Source: JBIQLO01 sp044464175 (lineage in GTDB: Bacteria; Planctomycetota; Phycisphaerae; Tepidisphaerales; Tepidisphaeraceae). Taken from it: 62,412 bases of DNA. Below the pieces are notes generated by a model. It saw nothing but the letters and a program-made list of their open reading frames with translations, did not search any database and was not told where the DNA came from. Shown piece after piece: positions 1 through 8,576 of this stretch; within the stretch, counting starts at the first letter, position 1; the number at the start of each line of letters is the position of its first letter. The position numbers and the translations under genes are program-made. Where the stretch lies: assembly GCA_044464175.1 (NCBI GenBank), contig JBIQLO010000001.1:1-62412 (forward strand), given 5' to 3'.

Positions 1-1
1 G

Positions 2-871
2 GTCGGAGTGGGGCAGAGCATGTACGAGATCGCCCACTACACCAACGTCAACAATCTGGGGACGGCCATGCTGCTGGAGGCGTTGATCGACCATCCGGTG
101 GAGCGGCTGGTTGTGGCCTCGAGCATGAGCCTTTACGGGGAAGGCGCATACCGCGGGCCCGAGGGGCGCAACGCGACGCCGGTGGAACGCAACGTGGAGC
201 AACTCAAACGACGGGATTGGGAAGTGCGCGACGCCAAAGGGGCGGCGCTGACGCCGATGCCCACGCCGGAGACCAAGCCCCCTTCCCTGGCGTCGGTGTA
301 TGCCCTGTCGAAATATGACCAGGAGCGGATGTGCCTGATTGTGGGGCGGGCGTACGGCATCCCGACGACCGCGCTTCGGTTTTTTAACGTTTACGGGCCG
401 CGCCAGGCACTGTCCAATCCATATACGGGCGTGCTGGCCATTTTCGCCTCCCGTCTTCTCAACGGCCAGCCGCCGCTGATCTATGAAGATGGCGAGCAAA
501 AGCGTGACTTCGTGCATGTGACCGACATTGCCCGCGCCTGCCGGCTGGCGCTGGAATCGCCGCAAGCGCCGGGGCGGGCCTTCAACATCGGCTCGGGCCA
601 GGCATTCAGCGTGCGCGAGGTGGCGCAGCGCCTGGCGCGGACGCTGGACCGGCCGGAAATTGAGCCGCAAATCACCCATGAGTACCGCGTAGGCGACATC
701 CGGCACTGCTTTGCCGACATCCGCCTGGCGAGGCATCTGCTTGACTATGAACCTCAAACCGGCTTCGAGGAAGGCCTGGCGGATCTGGCGGCGTGGCTGG
801 AGCATCAGACGGCGGAGGATCACGTGCTTCAGGCGCGCCGGGAACTGGGAACCCGAGGATTGGCAATATGA
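2..871 (+). CDS. NAD-dependent epimerase/dehydratase (5' truncated)
   Basis: Extended short-chain dehydrogenase acting on a nucleotide sugar. The reading frame is open to the window edge and enters at about residue 80 of a typical family member, so the N-terminal Rossmann glycine motif lies outside the window; the GTG at 8 is internal. Visible family marks are the serine strand SSMSLYG, the catalytic YALSK (Tyr-x3-Lys), then FFNVYGPRQ, and FNIGSGQ near the C-terminus, the usual order in UDP-glucose/CDP-sugar epimerases. The TGA at 869-871 overlaps the ATG of the next gene (ATGA), so the two are translationally coupled. The substrate cannot be read from sequence. It belongs to the sugar/glycosyltransferase operon that continues to 9361. 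Confidence 0.85.
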   Translation, partial: VGVGQSMYEIAHYTNVNNLGTAMLLEALIDHPVERLVVASSMSLYGEGAYRGPEGRNATPVERNVEQLKRRDWEVRDAKGAALTPMPTPETKPPSLASVYALSKYDQERMCLIVGRAYGIPTTALRFFNVYGPRQALSNPYTGVLAIFASRLLNGQPPLIYEDGEQKRDFVHVTDIARACRLALESPQAPGRAFNIGSGQAFSVREVAQRLARTLDRPEIEPQITHEYRVGDIRHCFADIRLARHLLDYEPQTGFEEGLADLAAWLEHQTAEDHVLQARRELGTRGLAI

Positions 872-3000
872 AACATACTTCCACAGCGACAGACCGGACC
901 GCCCGTGATGGGGCCTGTCCCCCGGATCAGCAGCGGATCGGGCTGATGGAATGGTTCCGACCCGGCGAGCATCAGCGTGTCGAGGCGGTGCTGGCCGATC
1001 TTCAACGGCTGAACATCACGCACCTGCGGACGGGCATCTCGTGGGCCGAGTGGTACACCCCCGCCGGACAGGCCTGGTATGAGTGGCTCTTTCCGCGCCT
1101 GGCCCGGCAGGTGAACGTGCTGCCCTGCTTTGTCTACACACCGCCGAGTTGGTCGGTGGCCGCCAAGACCTCCGCCCCGCCGCATGACCTGCGCAGCTAC
1201 GGCGATTATCTGGACACGATGATCACCCGCTTCGGGGATTATTTCCAATGGGTGGAACTGTGGAATGAGCCCAACAACCAGCAGGAATGGGATTTCACGC
1301 TCGACCCGTACTGGCTGAAGTTCGCCGAAATGATCGGCGGCGCGGCCTACTGGGCGCGCCAGCGTGGCAAAAAGACGGTGCTGGGGGGGATGAGCCCGAT
1401 CGATCCCAACTGGCTGCGGATGATGTGCCAGCGAAATGTCATCGACCACATCGATGCGGTGGCCATTCACGCCTTTCCCAATCGCTGCCAGTTCGAATGG
1501 CAGGGCTGGGAAAAGCTCATTGGGCGCGTCCGGGATGTGCTGGACCAGCACAAGCTGAATCCGGAAATCTGGATCACGGAAACGGGTTACTCCACCTGGC
1601 GGCACGATGAACGGCGGCAGTTGACCAGCCTGGTCGATGCGCTGGATGCCCCGGCGGCCCGGGTTTACTGGTATGCCATGCAGGACCTGGACCCGGCGGT
1701 GGCGACTGTGGGCGGTTTTCACTATGACGAGCGGGATTATCATTTCGGCCTGAAGCGCTCGGACGGATCGGAAAAGCTGCTGTTTCGCCTGTGGGCCGAA
1801 GGAGGCCTCCAGACGGTGCGGCAGGCGTACTGGCTGGGGCGCGGGCTGCGAACGCAGGGATCGGACCGCCCGGCCCTCATCACCGGCGGCTGCGGCTTTA
1901 TCGGCATCAATGTGGCGCACCGGCTTTTGAGCCAGGAGCGTCCGGTGCTGCTGCTGGACAATCTCTCCCGGCCGGGAGCCGAGCGCAATCTCCAATGGCT
2001 CAAGCAGACGCACAAGGGGCGTCTGCGCATCGAGGCGGCGGACGTGCGGGATGCCCATGCGCTGCGGAACGCGGTTCACGGGGCGGCGCAGGTCTTTCAC
2101 CATGCAGCGCAGGTGGCGGTGACCACGAGCCTGGTCAACGCCATTCACGATTTTGAGGTGAACGCCCGCGGCACGGTCAACCTGCTTGAGGCGATCCGGG
2201 CGCAGGATGATCCGCCCCCCCTGCTGTTCACTTCCACCAACAAGGTGTATGGCGGGCTGCCGGATTTAAAACTGCGGGCCCGGCACGGACGCTATGAGCC
2301 GGAGGATGCCGCCACGCGCGAGTCCGGGGTGGATGAAGCGCGTCCGCTCGATTTCCACAGCCCCTACGGCTGCTCCAAGGGAGCGGCGGACCAATACGTT
2401 CTTGACTATGCCCGCACGTTTGGGCTGCCGGCGGTGGTCTTCCGCATGAGCTGCATCTACGGCCCGCACCAGTATGGGAATGAGGATCAGGGGTGGGTTG
2501 CGCATTTCCTGATTCGGGCGATGCAGAACCAGCCGATCACCATCTATGGGGATGGAATGCAGGTGCGCGACATTCTGTTCATCGACGACCTGGTGGATGC
2601 CTTCCTGGCCGCGCACGCGAACATGTCCACGCTCAGCGGGCAGGCCTTCAACATCGGCGGCGGCCCAGCCAACACGATCAGTCTTATCGAGTTGCTGGAT
2701 TTGATCGAGACATTCCAGGGACGGCGTCCGGCGCTCCGCCACAGCGCCTGGCGGCCGGGCGATCAGCGCTATTACGTCTCCAACACCAGCCGCTTCCAGA
2801 CCGCCACGGGCTGGAAGCCGCGGGTGGGCGTTCGCCAGGGCGTGCGGCGGCTGCAGGAATGGCTGGCGAAGCAGGAATTTTCCGAGTCGACGGCGGCGCG
2901 TCCGGTGAAACGGCCGCGGTCAAAGAACCCAGCGCATCGGCAGTCCCCTAAAATTGAGCAAAACACCCATGTCCTCCACCATGCTCGCCGCGGTCGTTGA
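868..3000 (+). CDS. Clan GH-A glycoside hydrolase fused to a NAD-dependent epimerase
   Basis: A 710-residue two-domain protein. Residues ~22-325 look like a clan GH-A (beta-xylosidase-like) TIM barrel: WNEPNN gives the acid/base Glu134 and ITETGYS the nucleophile Glu238. Residues ~333-690 are an extended SDR: TGGCGFIG at 339-346, STNKVYGG, and the catalytic pair Tyr500-x3-Lys504. STNKVYG resembles CDP-paratose/tyvelose 2-epimerases. No signal peptide is seen, so it should be cytoplasmic, consistent with intracellular processing of an activated sugar or lipid-linked glycan. The ATG at 868 was chosen because it overlaps the previous stop; the frame extends to 793 but that part is inside the previous gene. 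Its end overlaps the start of the next gene. The reading frame crosses the domain boundary without a break. The exact GH family is not certain. Confidence 0.85.
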   Translation: MKHTSTATDRTARDGACPPDQQRIGLMEWFRPGEHQRVEAVLADLQRLNITHLRTGISWAEWYTPAGQAWYEWLFPRLARQVNVLPCFVYTPPSWSVAAKTSAPPHDLRSYGDYLDTMITRFGDYFQWVELWNEPNNQQEWDFTLDPYWLKFAEMIGGAAYWARQRGKKTVLGGMSPIDPNWLRMMCQRNVIDHIDAVAIHAFPNRCQFEWQGWEKLIGRVRDVLDQHKLNPEIWITETGYSTWRHDERRQLTSLVDALDAPAARVYWYAMQDLDPAVATVGGFHYDERDYHFGLKRSDGSEKLLFRLWAEGGLQTVRQAYWLGRGLRTQGSDRPALITGGCGFIGINVAHRLLSQERPVLLLDNLSRPGAERNLQWLKQTHKGRLRIEAADVRDAHALRNAVHGAAQVFHHAAQVAVTTSLVNAIHDFEVNARGTVNLLEAIRAQDDPPPLLFTSTNKVYGGLPDLKLRARHGRYEPEDAATRESGVDEARPLDFHSPYGCSKGAADQYVLDYARTFGLPAVVFRMSCIYGPHQYGNEDQGWVAHFLIRAMQNQPITIYGDGMQVRDILFIDDLVDAFLAAHANMSTLSGQAFNIGGGPANTISLIELLDLIETFQGRRPALRHSAWRPGDQRYYVSNTSRFQTATGWKPRVGVRQGVRRLQEWLAKQEFSESTAARPVKRPRSKNPAHRQSPKIEQNTHVLHHARRGR

Positions 3001-3985
3001 AGCGCCCCGGCGTCTTAACATTCATGAGGTTCCCATTCCCCGGCCCGCGGCCGATCAGGTGCGCGTCGCACTGGAAGGATGCGGCGTCTGCGCTTCCAAC
3101 GTGCCGCCGTGGGAGGGGCGGGAATGGTTTGAATACCCGATGGCGCCGGGGCAACTCGGGCATGAAGGATGGGGCCGGATTGACGCCGTGGGAAGCGGCG
3201 TAAGCCAGTTCAAACCGGGCGATCGCGTCGCCATGCTCTCGGAGCACGCCTACGCCGAGTATGACCTGGCGGCGCAGAACGCCGTGGTGAAATTGCCGCC
3301 GGCGCTGGACGGCCAGCCGTTCCCGGCCGAGCCGCTGGCGTGCGCGATCAATATCTTCCGCCGCAGCGGCATCCAGCCGGGTCAGACGGTGGCGATCGTC
3401 GGGATCGGGTTCCTGGGCGCGCTGCTGACGCGGCTGGCCAGCGACGCCGGGGCGCGGGTGATTGCAATCAATCGCCGCCCGGCCGCGCTGGAGATGGCCG
3501 GGCGGATGGGGGCGGCGCACGCCCTGGCGATGGATGGACAGACGCTGGAGCAGGTCCAGCAGTTGACCGGCGAGGAACTGTGCCCCGTGGTGATCGAAGC
3601 GGCCGGCACGCAGGCCACGTTGGATCTGGCGGCGGCGCTGACGGGGATTCGCGGCCGGCTGGTCATCGCAGGATATCACCAGGACGGGCTGCGGCAGTGC
3701 AACCTGCAGTTGTGGAACTGGCGGGGATTGGATGTGATCAACGCCCACGAGCGCGATCCGGAAGTTTACCGCCGGGGCATGGAACTGGCGGTGGGGATGC
3801 GCATGGAGGGCCAGCTTGACGCCACACCGCTGTACACGCACCGGTTTCCATTGGAGGGATTGGGGGAGGCATTGGATCTGGCCATGCAACGGCCGGAGGG
3901 ATTTGTCAAAGCACTGGTTGAAATCGCCCCGGGGCGGGGCGGGCGGGAAGGCTCCCGGGACAATCAGCCAGCCATCGAAGGGTAA
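2969..3985 (+). CDS. Zinc-type alcohol dehydrogenase family protein
   Basis: Medium-chain dehydrogenase of 338 residues with an N-terminal GroES-like domain and a Rossmann NAD(P) domain. GVCASN supplies the first catalytic zinc ligand (Cys41), and GHEGWG the next pair (His65-Glu66). IVGIGFLGALL is the nucleotide-binding turn (~residues 138-148). The four-cysteine structural-zinc loop of classical ADHs is not visible, as in several sugar and quinone reductase branches. It starts inside the 3' end of the GH-epimerase gene; ATG 2969 and ATG 2981 are both possible and no strong Shine-Dalgarno decides between them. By position it may oxidise or reduce a sugar intermediate of the same pathway. Confidence 0.8.
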   Translation: MSSTMLAAVVEAPRRLNIHEVPIPRPAADQVRVALEGCGVCASNVPPWEGREWFEYPMAPGQLGHEGWGRIDAVGSGVSQFKPGDRVAMLSEHAYAEYDLAAQNAVVKLPPALDGQPFPAEPLACAINIFRRSGIQPGQTVAIVGIGFLGALLTRLASDAGARVIAINRRPAALEMAGRMGAAHALAMDGQTLEQVQQLTGEELCPVVIEAAGTQATLDLAAALTGIRGRLVIAGYHQDGLRQCNLQLWNWRGLDVINAHERDPEVYRRGMELAVGMRMEGQLDATPLYTHRFPLEGLGEALDLAMQRPEGFVKALVEIAPGRGGREGSRDNQPAIEG

Positions 3986-3990
3986 GTGAC

Positions 3991-5181
3991 ATGAAGGTTT
4001 TGATGACAAGCGATGCGGTCGGCGGCGTGTGGACCTATGCCCTGGAACTGGCCGGGGCCCTGGCGGAGGATGGGGTGGAGGTCGTGCTGGCAACGATGGG
4101 GCCCCCTCCCAAGCAGCACCAGCGTCAGGAGGCCGCAGCGCTGGGGAATGTTCTGCTGGAATGCGGGGATTTCAAGCTGGAATGGATGGAGGATCCTTGG
4201 GAGGATGTCCGGCTGGCCGGACAATGGCTGCTGGAACTGGAGCAGGCGCATCACCCGAACCTGATTCATCTCAACGGATATGCGCATGGGACGCTGCCGT
4301 GGGCCGCGCCGGTGCTGATGGTGGCGCACTCCTGCGTGTTGTCCTGGTGGGAGGCGGTCAAGGGGGAGCCGATTCCGCCGCAATGGAGCCGGTATCGGCA
4401 TGTGGTGGCCAGCGGGCTGGCGTCGGCCGATTGTGTCGTCGCGCCGTCGGCCCAGATGCTGGAAATGGCCCAACGGCATTACGGGCCGCTGCCCCGGACG
4501 CTGGTGATTCATAACGCCCGGGATCCGGCCCGCTGTCCGGCAGGGAAAAAGGAGCCGCTGATTCTGACCGCCGGCCGCATGTGGGATGAGGCCAAGAACC
4601 TTGCTGCCCTGGCGGCCATCGCCCCGGAGCTCCATTGGCCGGTCTATGTGGCCGGGTCGTCGCAGGCGGATGCGAATTCCTCCGGACAGCTGCCCCAGAC
4701 GGGCGATGATGGCTCGCCGCGGGATGAACTCAGCGCCGGCCCGATCCGGTTTTTAGGCCCGCTTCCGGCCGCCGATTTGGCGGGATGGATGTCCCGGGCG
4801 GCGATCTACGCCCTGCCGGCGCGGTATGAGCCGTTTGGCCTCTCGATTTTGGAAGCAGCGCTGGCCGGCTGCGCGCTGGTGCTGGGAGACATTCCTTCGC
4901 TGCGTGAGATTTGGGGGGATGCGGCCCTGTTCATTGCGCCAGATGACCATGATGGCCTGCGGCAGGCGATCAACGCCCTGATTAACGACCCGGACCGGCA
5001 GGGAGCGCTGGCCGACCGCGCCCAGCAGCGGGCGATGGCGTATACGCCCCGGCGCATGGCCGATGCGTATCTGGCGCAGTACCGCCGCCTGCACGCCTTG
5101 ATGCACATCACCGATCCCATTCTTCCCGGCGTAAGCCCGTTTCTTGAGCAACCCCGAATCAGCGCGGCCGCCGTCAAATAG
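3991..5181 (+). CDS. Glycosyltransferase family 4
   Basis: GT-B fold retaining glycosyltransferase, 396 residues. The N-terminal domain starts with a strand and a glycine-rich loop (SDAVGGVWTYALELA), as in GT4 enzymes. The C-terminal donor-binding domain has EPFGLSILEAALAG (~residue 280), the E-x7-E signature of GT4. It begins 6 bases after the dehydrogenase stop and its own TAG touches the ribosome site of the next gene. No membrane segment is seen, so it is likely cytoplasmic. Donor and acceptor are unknown; the cluster suggests assembly of a glycan or glycoconjugate. Confidence 0.88.
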   Translation: MKVLMTSDAVGGVWTYALELAGALAEDGVEVVLATMGPPPKQHQRQEAAALGNVLLECGDFKLEWMEDPWEDVRLAGQWLLELEQAHHPNLIHLNGYAHGTLPWAAPVLMVAHSCVLSWWEAVKGEPIPPQWSRYRHVVASGLASADCVVAPSAQMLEMAQRHYGPLPRTLVIHNARDPARCPAGKKEPLILTAGRMWDEAKNLAALAAIAPELHWPVYVAGSSQADANSSGQLPQTGDDGSPRDELSAGPIRFLGPLPAADLAGWMSRAAIYALPARYEPFGLSILEAALAGCALVLGDIPSLREIWGDAALFIAPDDHDGLRQAINALINDPDRQGALADRAQQRAMAYTPRRMADAYLAQYRRLHALMHITDPILPGVSPFLEQPRISAAAVK

Positions 5182-5190
5182 GAGTTGTCC

Positions 5191-6357
5191 ATGCGCATTG
5201 TCCTGTTTTACCATTCCCTGATTTCCGACTGGAACCACGGCAATGCCCATTTCCTGCGCGGGATCGCCTCGGAACTGCTGCACCGGGGCCATGACGTGCG
5301 TCTATTCGAACCGCGCAACGGCTGGAGCGCGGTCAACCAGCGGGCCGAAGCCAACGGAACAGCCCTCAAGGGATTTCGGGCGGCATATCCGAATTTGAAA
5401 AGCACTTCCTATCACCTGCCCACGCTCGATCCGGACCTGGCGTTGCAGGAGGCGGACCTGGTGATCGTGCATGAGTGGAATGAGCCGGAACTGGTGCGGC
5501 GAATCGGGGAGCACCGCGCGACCCGAGGGGGGTATCGTCTGCTGTTTCACGACACCCACCATCGCGCGGTCACCGATCCATCGGCCATGGGCGGGTACGA
5601 CCTGCGGCACTATGACGGCGTGCTGGCCTTTGGGGGGGTGCTGCGGGAGATTTATCTCAGGAACGGCTGGACACGCCGGGCGTGGGTGTGGCACGAGGCG
5701 GCCGACACGCGGGTGTTTCGCCCCATTGTCGATCAGCCGACTGAAGGGGACCTGGTCTGGATCGGCAACTGGGGGGATGGGGAACGGTCGGAGGAATTGA
5801 TGCGGTTTCTGCTGCGCCCCATCGCAGCGCTGAAGCTCGGGGCGCGGATTCATGGCGTGCGCTATCCGGCCGAGGCGCGGGCGGCGCTGGCCGAGGCGGG
5901 GGTGGAATATGGCGGCTGGCTGCCCAACTACCGGGCCCCGGAGGTGTTTGCCCGGTTCAAGTTCACGGTGCATGTGCCGCGCCGACCGTATGCACGCGCG
6001 CTGCCGGGGATTCCCACTATCCGCGTCTTTGAGGCGCTCGCCTGCGGCACGCCGCTGGTCTGCGCGCCGTGGGAGGATGCCGAGCACCTGTTCACGCCGG
6101 GAGAGGATTACCTGGTGGCGCGGGATGGTGCGGAGATGAAGGCGCATATGCGCCTGTTGCTCAAGGACCGCGCCTTCAGCCGACAGCTGGCCGCGCATGG
6201 CCACCATACGATCCTGTCGCGTCATACCTGCGCGCATCGGGTGGATGAATTGATGAACGTGGTCGATGAGCTGCGACAGGCCAAACCGGCCCCCGGGCGA
6301 CGGGCCGGGAAGCGCGGGACTCCGTCGCGAGCCGCCGTCAACGGGAGATCAAGATGA
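5191..6357 (+). CDS. CgeB-like glycosyltransferase
   Basis: 388-residue glycosyltransferase of the CgeB/GT1-like group. The C-terminal half holds IPTIRVFEALACGTPLVCAPW followed by HLFTPGEDYLVARDG, the donor-site pattern of this group. GGAG at 5181-5184, just after the preceding stop, is the ribosome site and supports ATG 5191 rather than the TTG at 5185. It ends in an ATGA overlap (6354-6357) with the next gene. It is homologous to both halves of that gene, so the operon carries three related CgeB-like units. A proline/arginine-rich tail (~residues 355-388) is likely disordered. Confidence 0.85.
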   Translation: MRIVLFYHSLISDWNHGNAHFLRGIASELLHRGHDVRLFEPRNGWSAVNQRAEANGTALKGFRAAYPNLKSTSYHLPTLDPDLALQEADLVIVHEWNEPELVRRIGEHRATRGGYRLLFHDTHHRAVTDPSAMGGYDLRHYDGVLAFGGVLREIYLRNGWTRRAWVWHEAADTRVFRPIVDQPTEGDLVWIGNWGDGERSEELMRFLLRPIAALKLGARIHGVRYPAEARAALAEAGVEYGGWLPNYRAPEVFARFKFTVHVPRRPYARALPGIPTIRVFEALACGTPLVCAPWEDAEHLFTPGEDYLVARDGAEMKAHMRLLLKDRAFSRQLAAHGHHTILSRHTCAHRVDELMNVVDELRQAKPAPGRRAGKRGTPSRAAVNGRSR

Positions 6358-8576
6358 ACCACAAACCCACCATTGCCTTCTTCGGCTCCAGCCTTGTCTC
6401 GGCCTACTGGAACGGGGCGGCCACTTACTACCGGGGCCTGGTTCGCGCGCTGCACGCCCGCGGCTATCGCGTCACGTTCTATGAGCCTGATGCCTACGAA
6501 CGGCAACAGCATCGGGACATGCCCGACCCGCCCTGGGCGCGGGTGGTGGTCTATTCAGCCCAGGGCACCGATGCGCTTGAGGCGTGCCTTCAGGAAGCCG
6601 CCGGTGCCGATCTGATCGTCAAGGCCAGTGGCGTGGGGGTTTTTGACGAGCTGCTTGAAGCGCGGGTTCCGGCCCTGCGGCGATCGGGCAATTTGGTGGC
6701 CTTCTGGGATGTGGATGCCCCGGCCACGCTGGAACGGCTTCGGCGGAACCCGCAGGACCCGTTTCATCCCCTGATTCCGCGGTATGACCTGATTTTCACA
6801 TATGGCGGCGGGCAGCCGGTGATCTCGGCGTACGAACAACTGGGGGCGCGGCGATGCGTGCCGATTTACAACGCCCTGGACCCGCAAACGCATCATCCGG
6901 TCCCGCCCGAGCCGCGCTTTGAGGCGGACCTGGGATTTCTGGGCAACCGCCTGCCGGACCGGGAGGCGCGGGTGGAGGCGTTCTTCATTCAGGCCGCGGC
7001 GATGCTGCCCCAGCGGCAGTTTCTGCTGGGGGGAAGCGGATGGGAGGACAAGCCGCTGCCGCCCAACATCCGCCGCCTGGGGCACGTGCCGACGGCCGAC
7101 CACAACGCCTTTAACTGCACGCCCAGGGCGGTGCTGAACATCAGCCGCCAAAGCATGGCCGATTTTGGCTTCTCGCCGGCCACGCGCGTCTTTGAGGCCG
7201 CCGGCGCGGCCGCCTGCCTCATTACCGATGATTTTCCGGGCATTGACGAATTCTTTGAACCGGAGACGGAGATTCTCGTGGCGCGGGATGGGGCGGATGT
7301 CGCACGGCAGCTTGAGGCGCTGACGCCTGCAAAAGCGACCGCCATCGGGCAGGCCGCGTGCCGGCGGGTTCTGGCTGATCATACCTATGCCCAGCGGGCG
7401 GTGCGATTTGAGGAGGCAATCGGGGCCGATCCCGGAAGTGGGATTTCGGGTGCCGGGATTCGGGATTCTCACTCCAATCCGAATCCCGGCACCCAAAACC
7501 CGAAATCCGAGTCCCTCAACATCGTCATTCTCGGCCTGTCCATCACCTCTTCATGGGGAAACGGACACGCTACGACCTATCGGGGCCTGGTGCGCGAGCT
7601 GAGCCGCCGGGGACATCAGGTTTTGTTTCTTGAGCGGGATAAGCCCTGGTATGCGAACAACCGCGATCTACCCCACCCCCCTTTTGGGCGCACGGCATTG
7701 TATAAGACGGTGGAGGACCTGAAGCGGCGATTTGCGGCCGAGGTCCGGCAGGCGGACCTGGTGATCGTCGGCTCGTATGTGCCCCAGGGCGTGGCCGTTG
7801 GGCAATGGGTGATCCAGACCGCGCGGGGGCTGCCGGCATTTTATGACATCGACACGCCGGTCACGCTGGCGAAGCTGGAGCGGGGCGATGAGGAATACCT
7901 GTCGCGGGCCCTGGTGCCGCGCTACCGGCTGTACCTCTCCTTCACCGGCGGGCCGACGCTGGAGCGGCTGGAAAGGGAATTCGGGTCCCCCGCCGCCCGG
8001 GCGCTCTATTGCGCGGTGGACCCGGAATCGTATTACCCGCAGGAGTCGGCCAAAATCTGGGAACTGGGGTACCTGGGCACCTACAGCCCCGACAGGCAGC
8101 CCGCGCTGGAGCAGTTTTTGATGGGAACGGCGCGCCGGCGTCCCGCCGGGCGGTTTGTGGTGGCGGGCTCGCAGTATCCCTCGGAGATCGACTGGCCGCC
8201 CAACGTACAGCGCATCGAGCATCTGAACCCATCGGAACACCGGGCCTTCTACAACCAGCAGGATTTGACGCTCAACCTGACTCGCTCGGACATGCGTCGG
8301 GCCGGCTACTGCCCCAGCGTGCGCCTGTTTGAGGCGGCCGCCTGCGGGGTGCCGATCCTGACTGACCGGTGGGAGGGGCTGGATGAGTTCTTCACACCCA
8401 ATGAGGAAATCTGCGTCATCGGCAACACGGAGGAGGCGTTGCGGCTGATGGAGCAGCGCCAATCCAAGGCGATGCGCCTGCTGGGACAGGCCGCGCGGCA
8501 TCGGGTGCTGTCGCGGCACACGGCGGCCCATCGGGCGGCCGAATTGGAAACCATCGTACATGAGCTGAATCAATGA
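6354..8576 (+). CDS. Tandem double CgeB-like glycosyltransferase fused through a repeat-encoded linker
   Basis: 740 residues made of two paralogous CgeB-like glycosyltransferases (~1-360 and ~387-740). Both halves start with a parallel motif (NGAATYYRGLVRALHARGY and NGHATTYRGLVRELSRRGH) and end with the same pattern (ATRVFEAAGAAACLITD and SVRLFEAAACGVPILTD, then HTYAQRA and HTAAHRA). The linker, residues ~363-385, rich in Gly, Ser, Pro and Asn, is entirely encoded by a 7-base-period inverted repeat at 7440-7508. The simplest reading is two adjacent genes joined when a heptad hairpin replaced the junction in frame. ATGA overlaps at both ends keep the operon coupled. Whether the double protein or two processed enzymes are active is unknown. 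Confidence 0.85.
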   Translation: MNHKPTIAFFGSSLVSAYWNGAATYYRGLVRALHARGYRVTFYEPDAYERQQHRDMPDPPWARVVVYSAQGTDALEACLQEAAGADLIVKASGVGVFDELLEARVPALRRSGNLVAFWDVDAPATLERLRRNPQDPFHPLIPRYDLIFTYGGGQPVISAYEQLGARRCVPIYNALDPQTHHPVPPEPRFEADLGFLGNRLPDREARVEAFFIQAAAMLPQRQFLLGGSGWEDKPLPPNIRRLGHVPTADHNAFNCTPRAVLNISRQSMADFGFSPATRVFEAAGAAACLITDDFPGIDEFFEPETEILVARDGADVARQLEALTPAKATAIGQAACRRVLADHTYAQRAVRFEEAIGADPGSGISGAGIRDSHSNPNPGTQNPKSESLNIVILGLSITSSWGNGHATTYRGLVRELSRRGHQVLFLERDKPWYANNRDLPHPPFGRTALYKTVEDLKRRFAAEVRQADLVIVGSYVPQGVAVGQWVIQTARGLPAFYDIDTPVTLAKLERGDEEYLSRALVPRYRLYLSFTGGPTLERLEREFGSPAARALYCAVDPESYYPQESAKIWELGYLGTYSPDRQPALEQFLMGTARRRPAGRFVVAGSQYPSEIDWPPNVQRIEHLNPSEHRAFYNQQDLTLNLTRSDMRRAGYCPSVRLFEAAACGVPILTDRWEGLDEFFTPNEEICVIGNTEEALRLMEQRQSKAMRLLGQAARHRVLSRHTAAHRAAELETIVHELNQ
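7440..7508. repeat. In-frame heptad inverted repeat (GGGATTC family)
   Basis: The left arm, 7440-7467, is built of the 7-mers GGATTTC, GGGTGCC and two GGGATTC. The right arm, 7476-7508, is its reverse complement with one additional GGGTTTT unit and one unit fewer of GGGATTC. The two arms therefore differ by whole 7-base units, a sign of unit gain and loss. The hairpin lies inside an open reading frame and encodes the linker of the double glycosyltransferase. Confidence 0.9.

Noticed and set aside
793..867. Upstream extension of the GH-epimerase gene
   Set aside because: The part before ATG 868 overlaps the end of the first gene and has no start signal; the ATGA overlap is the normal coupling in this operon.
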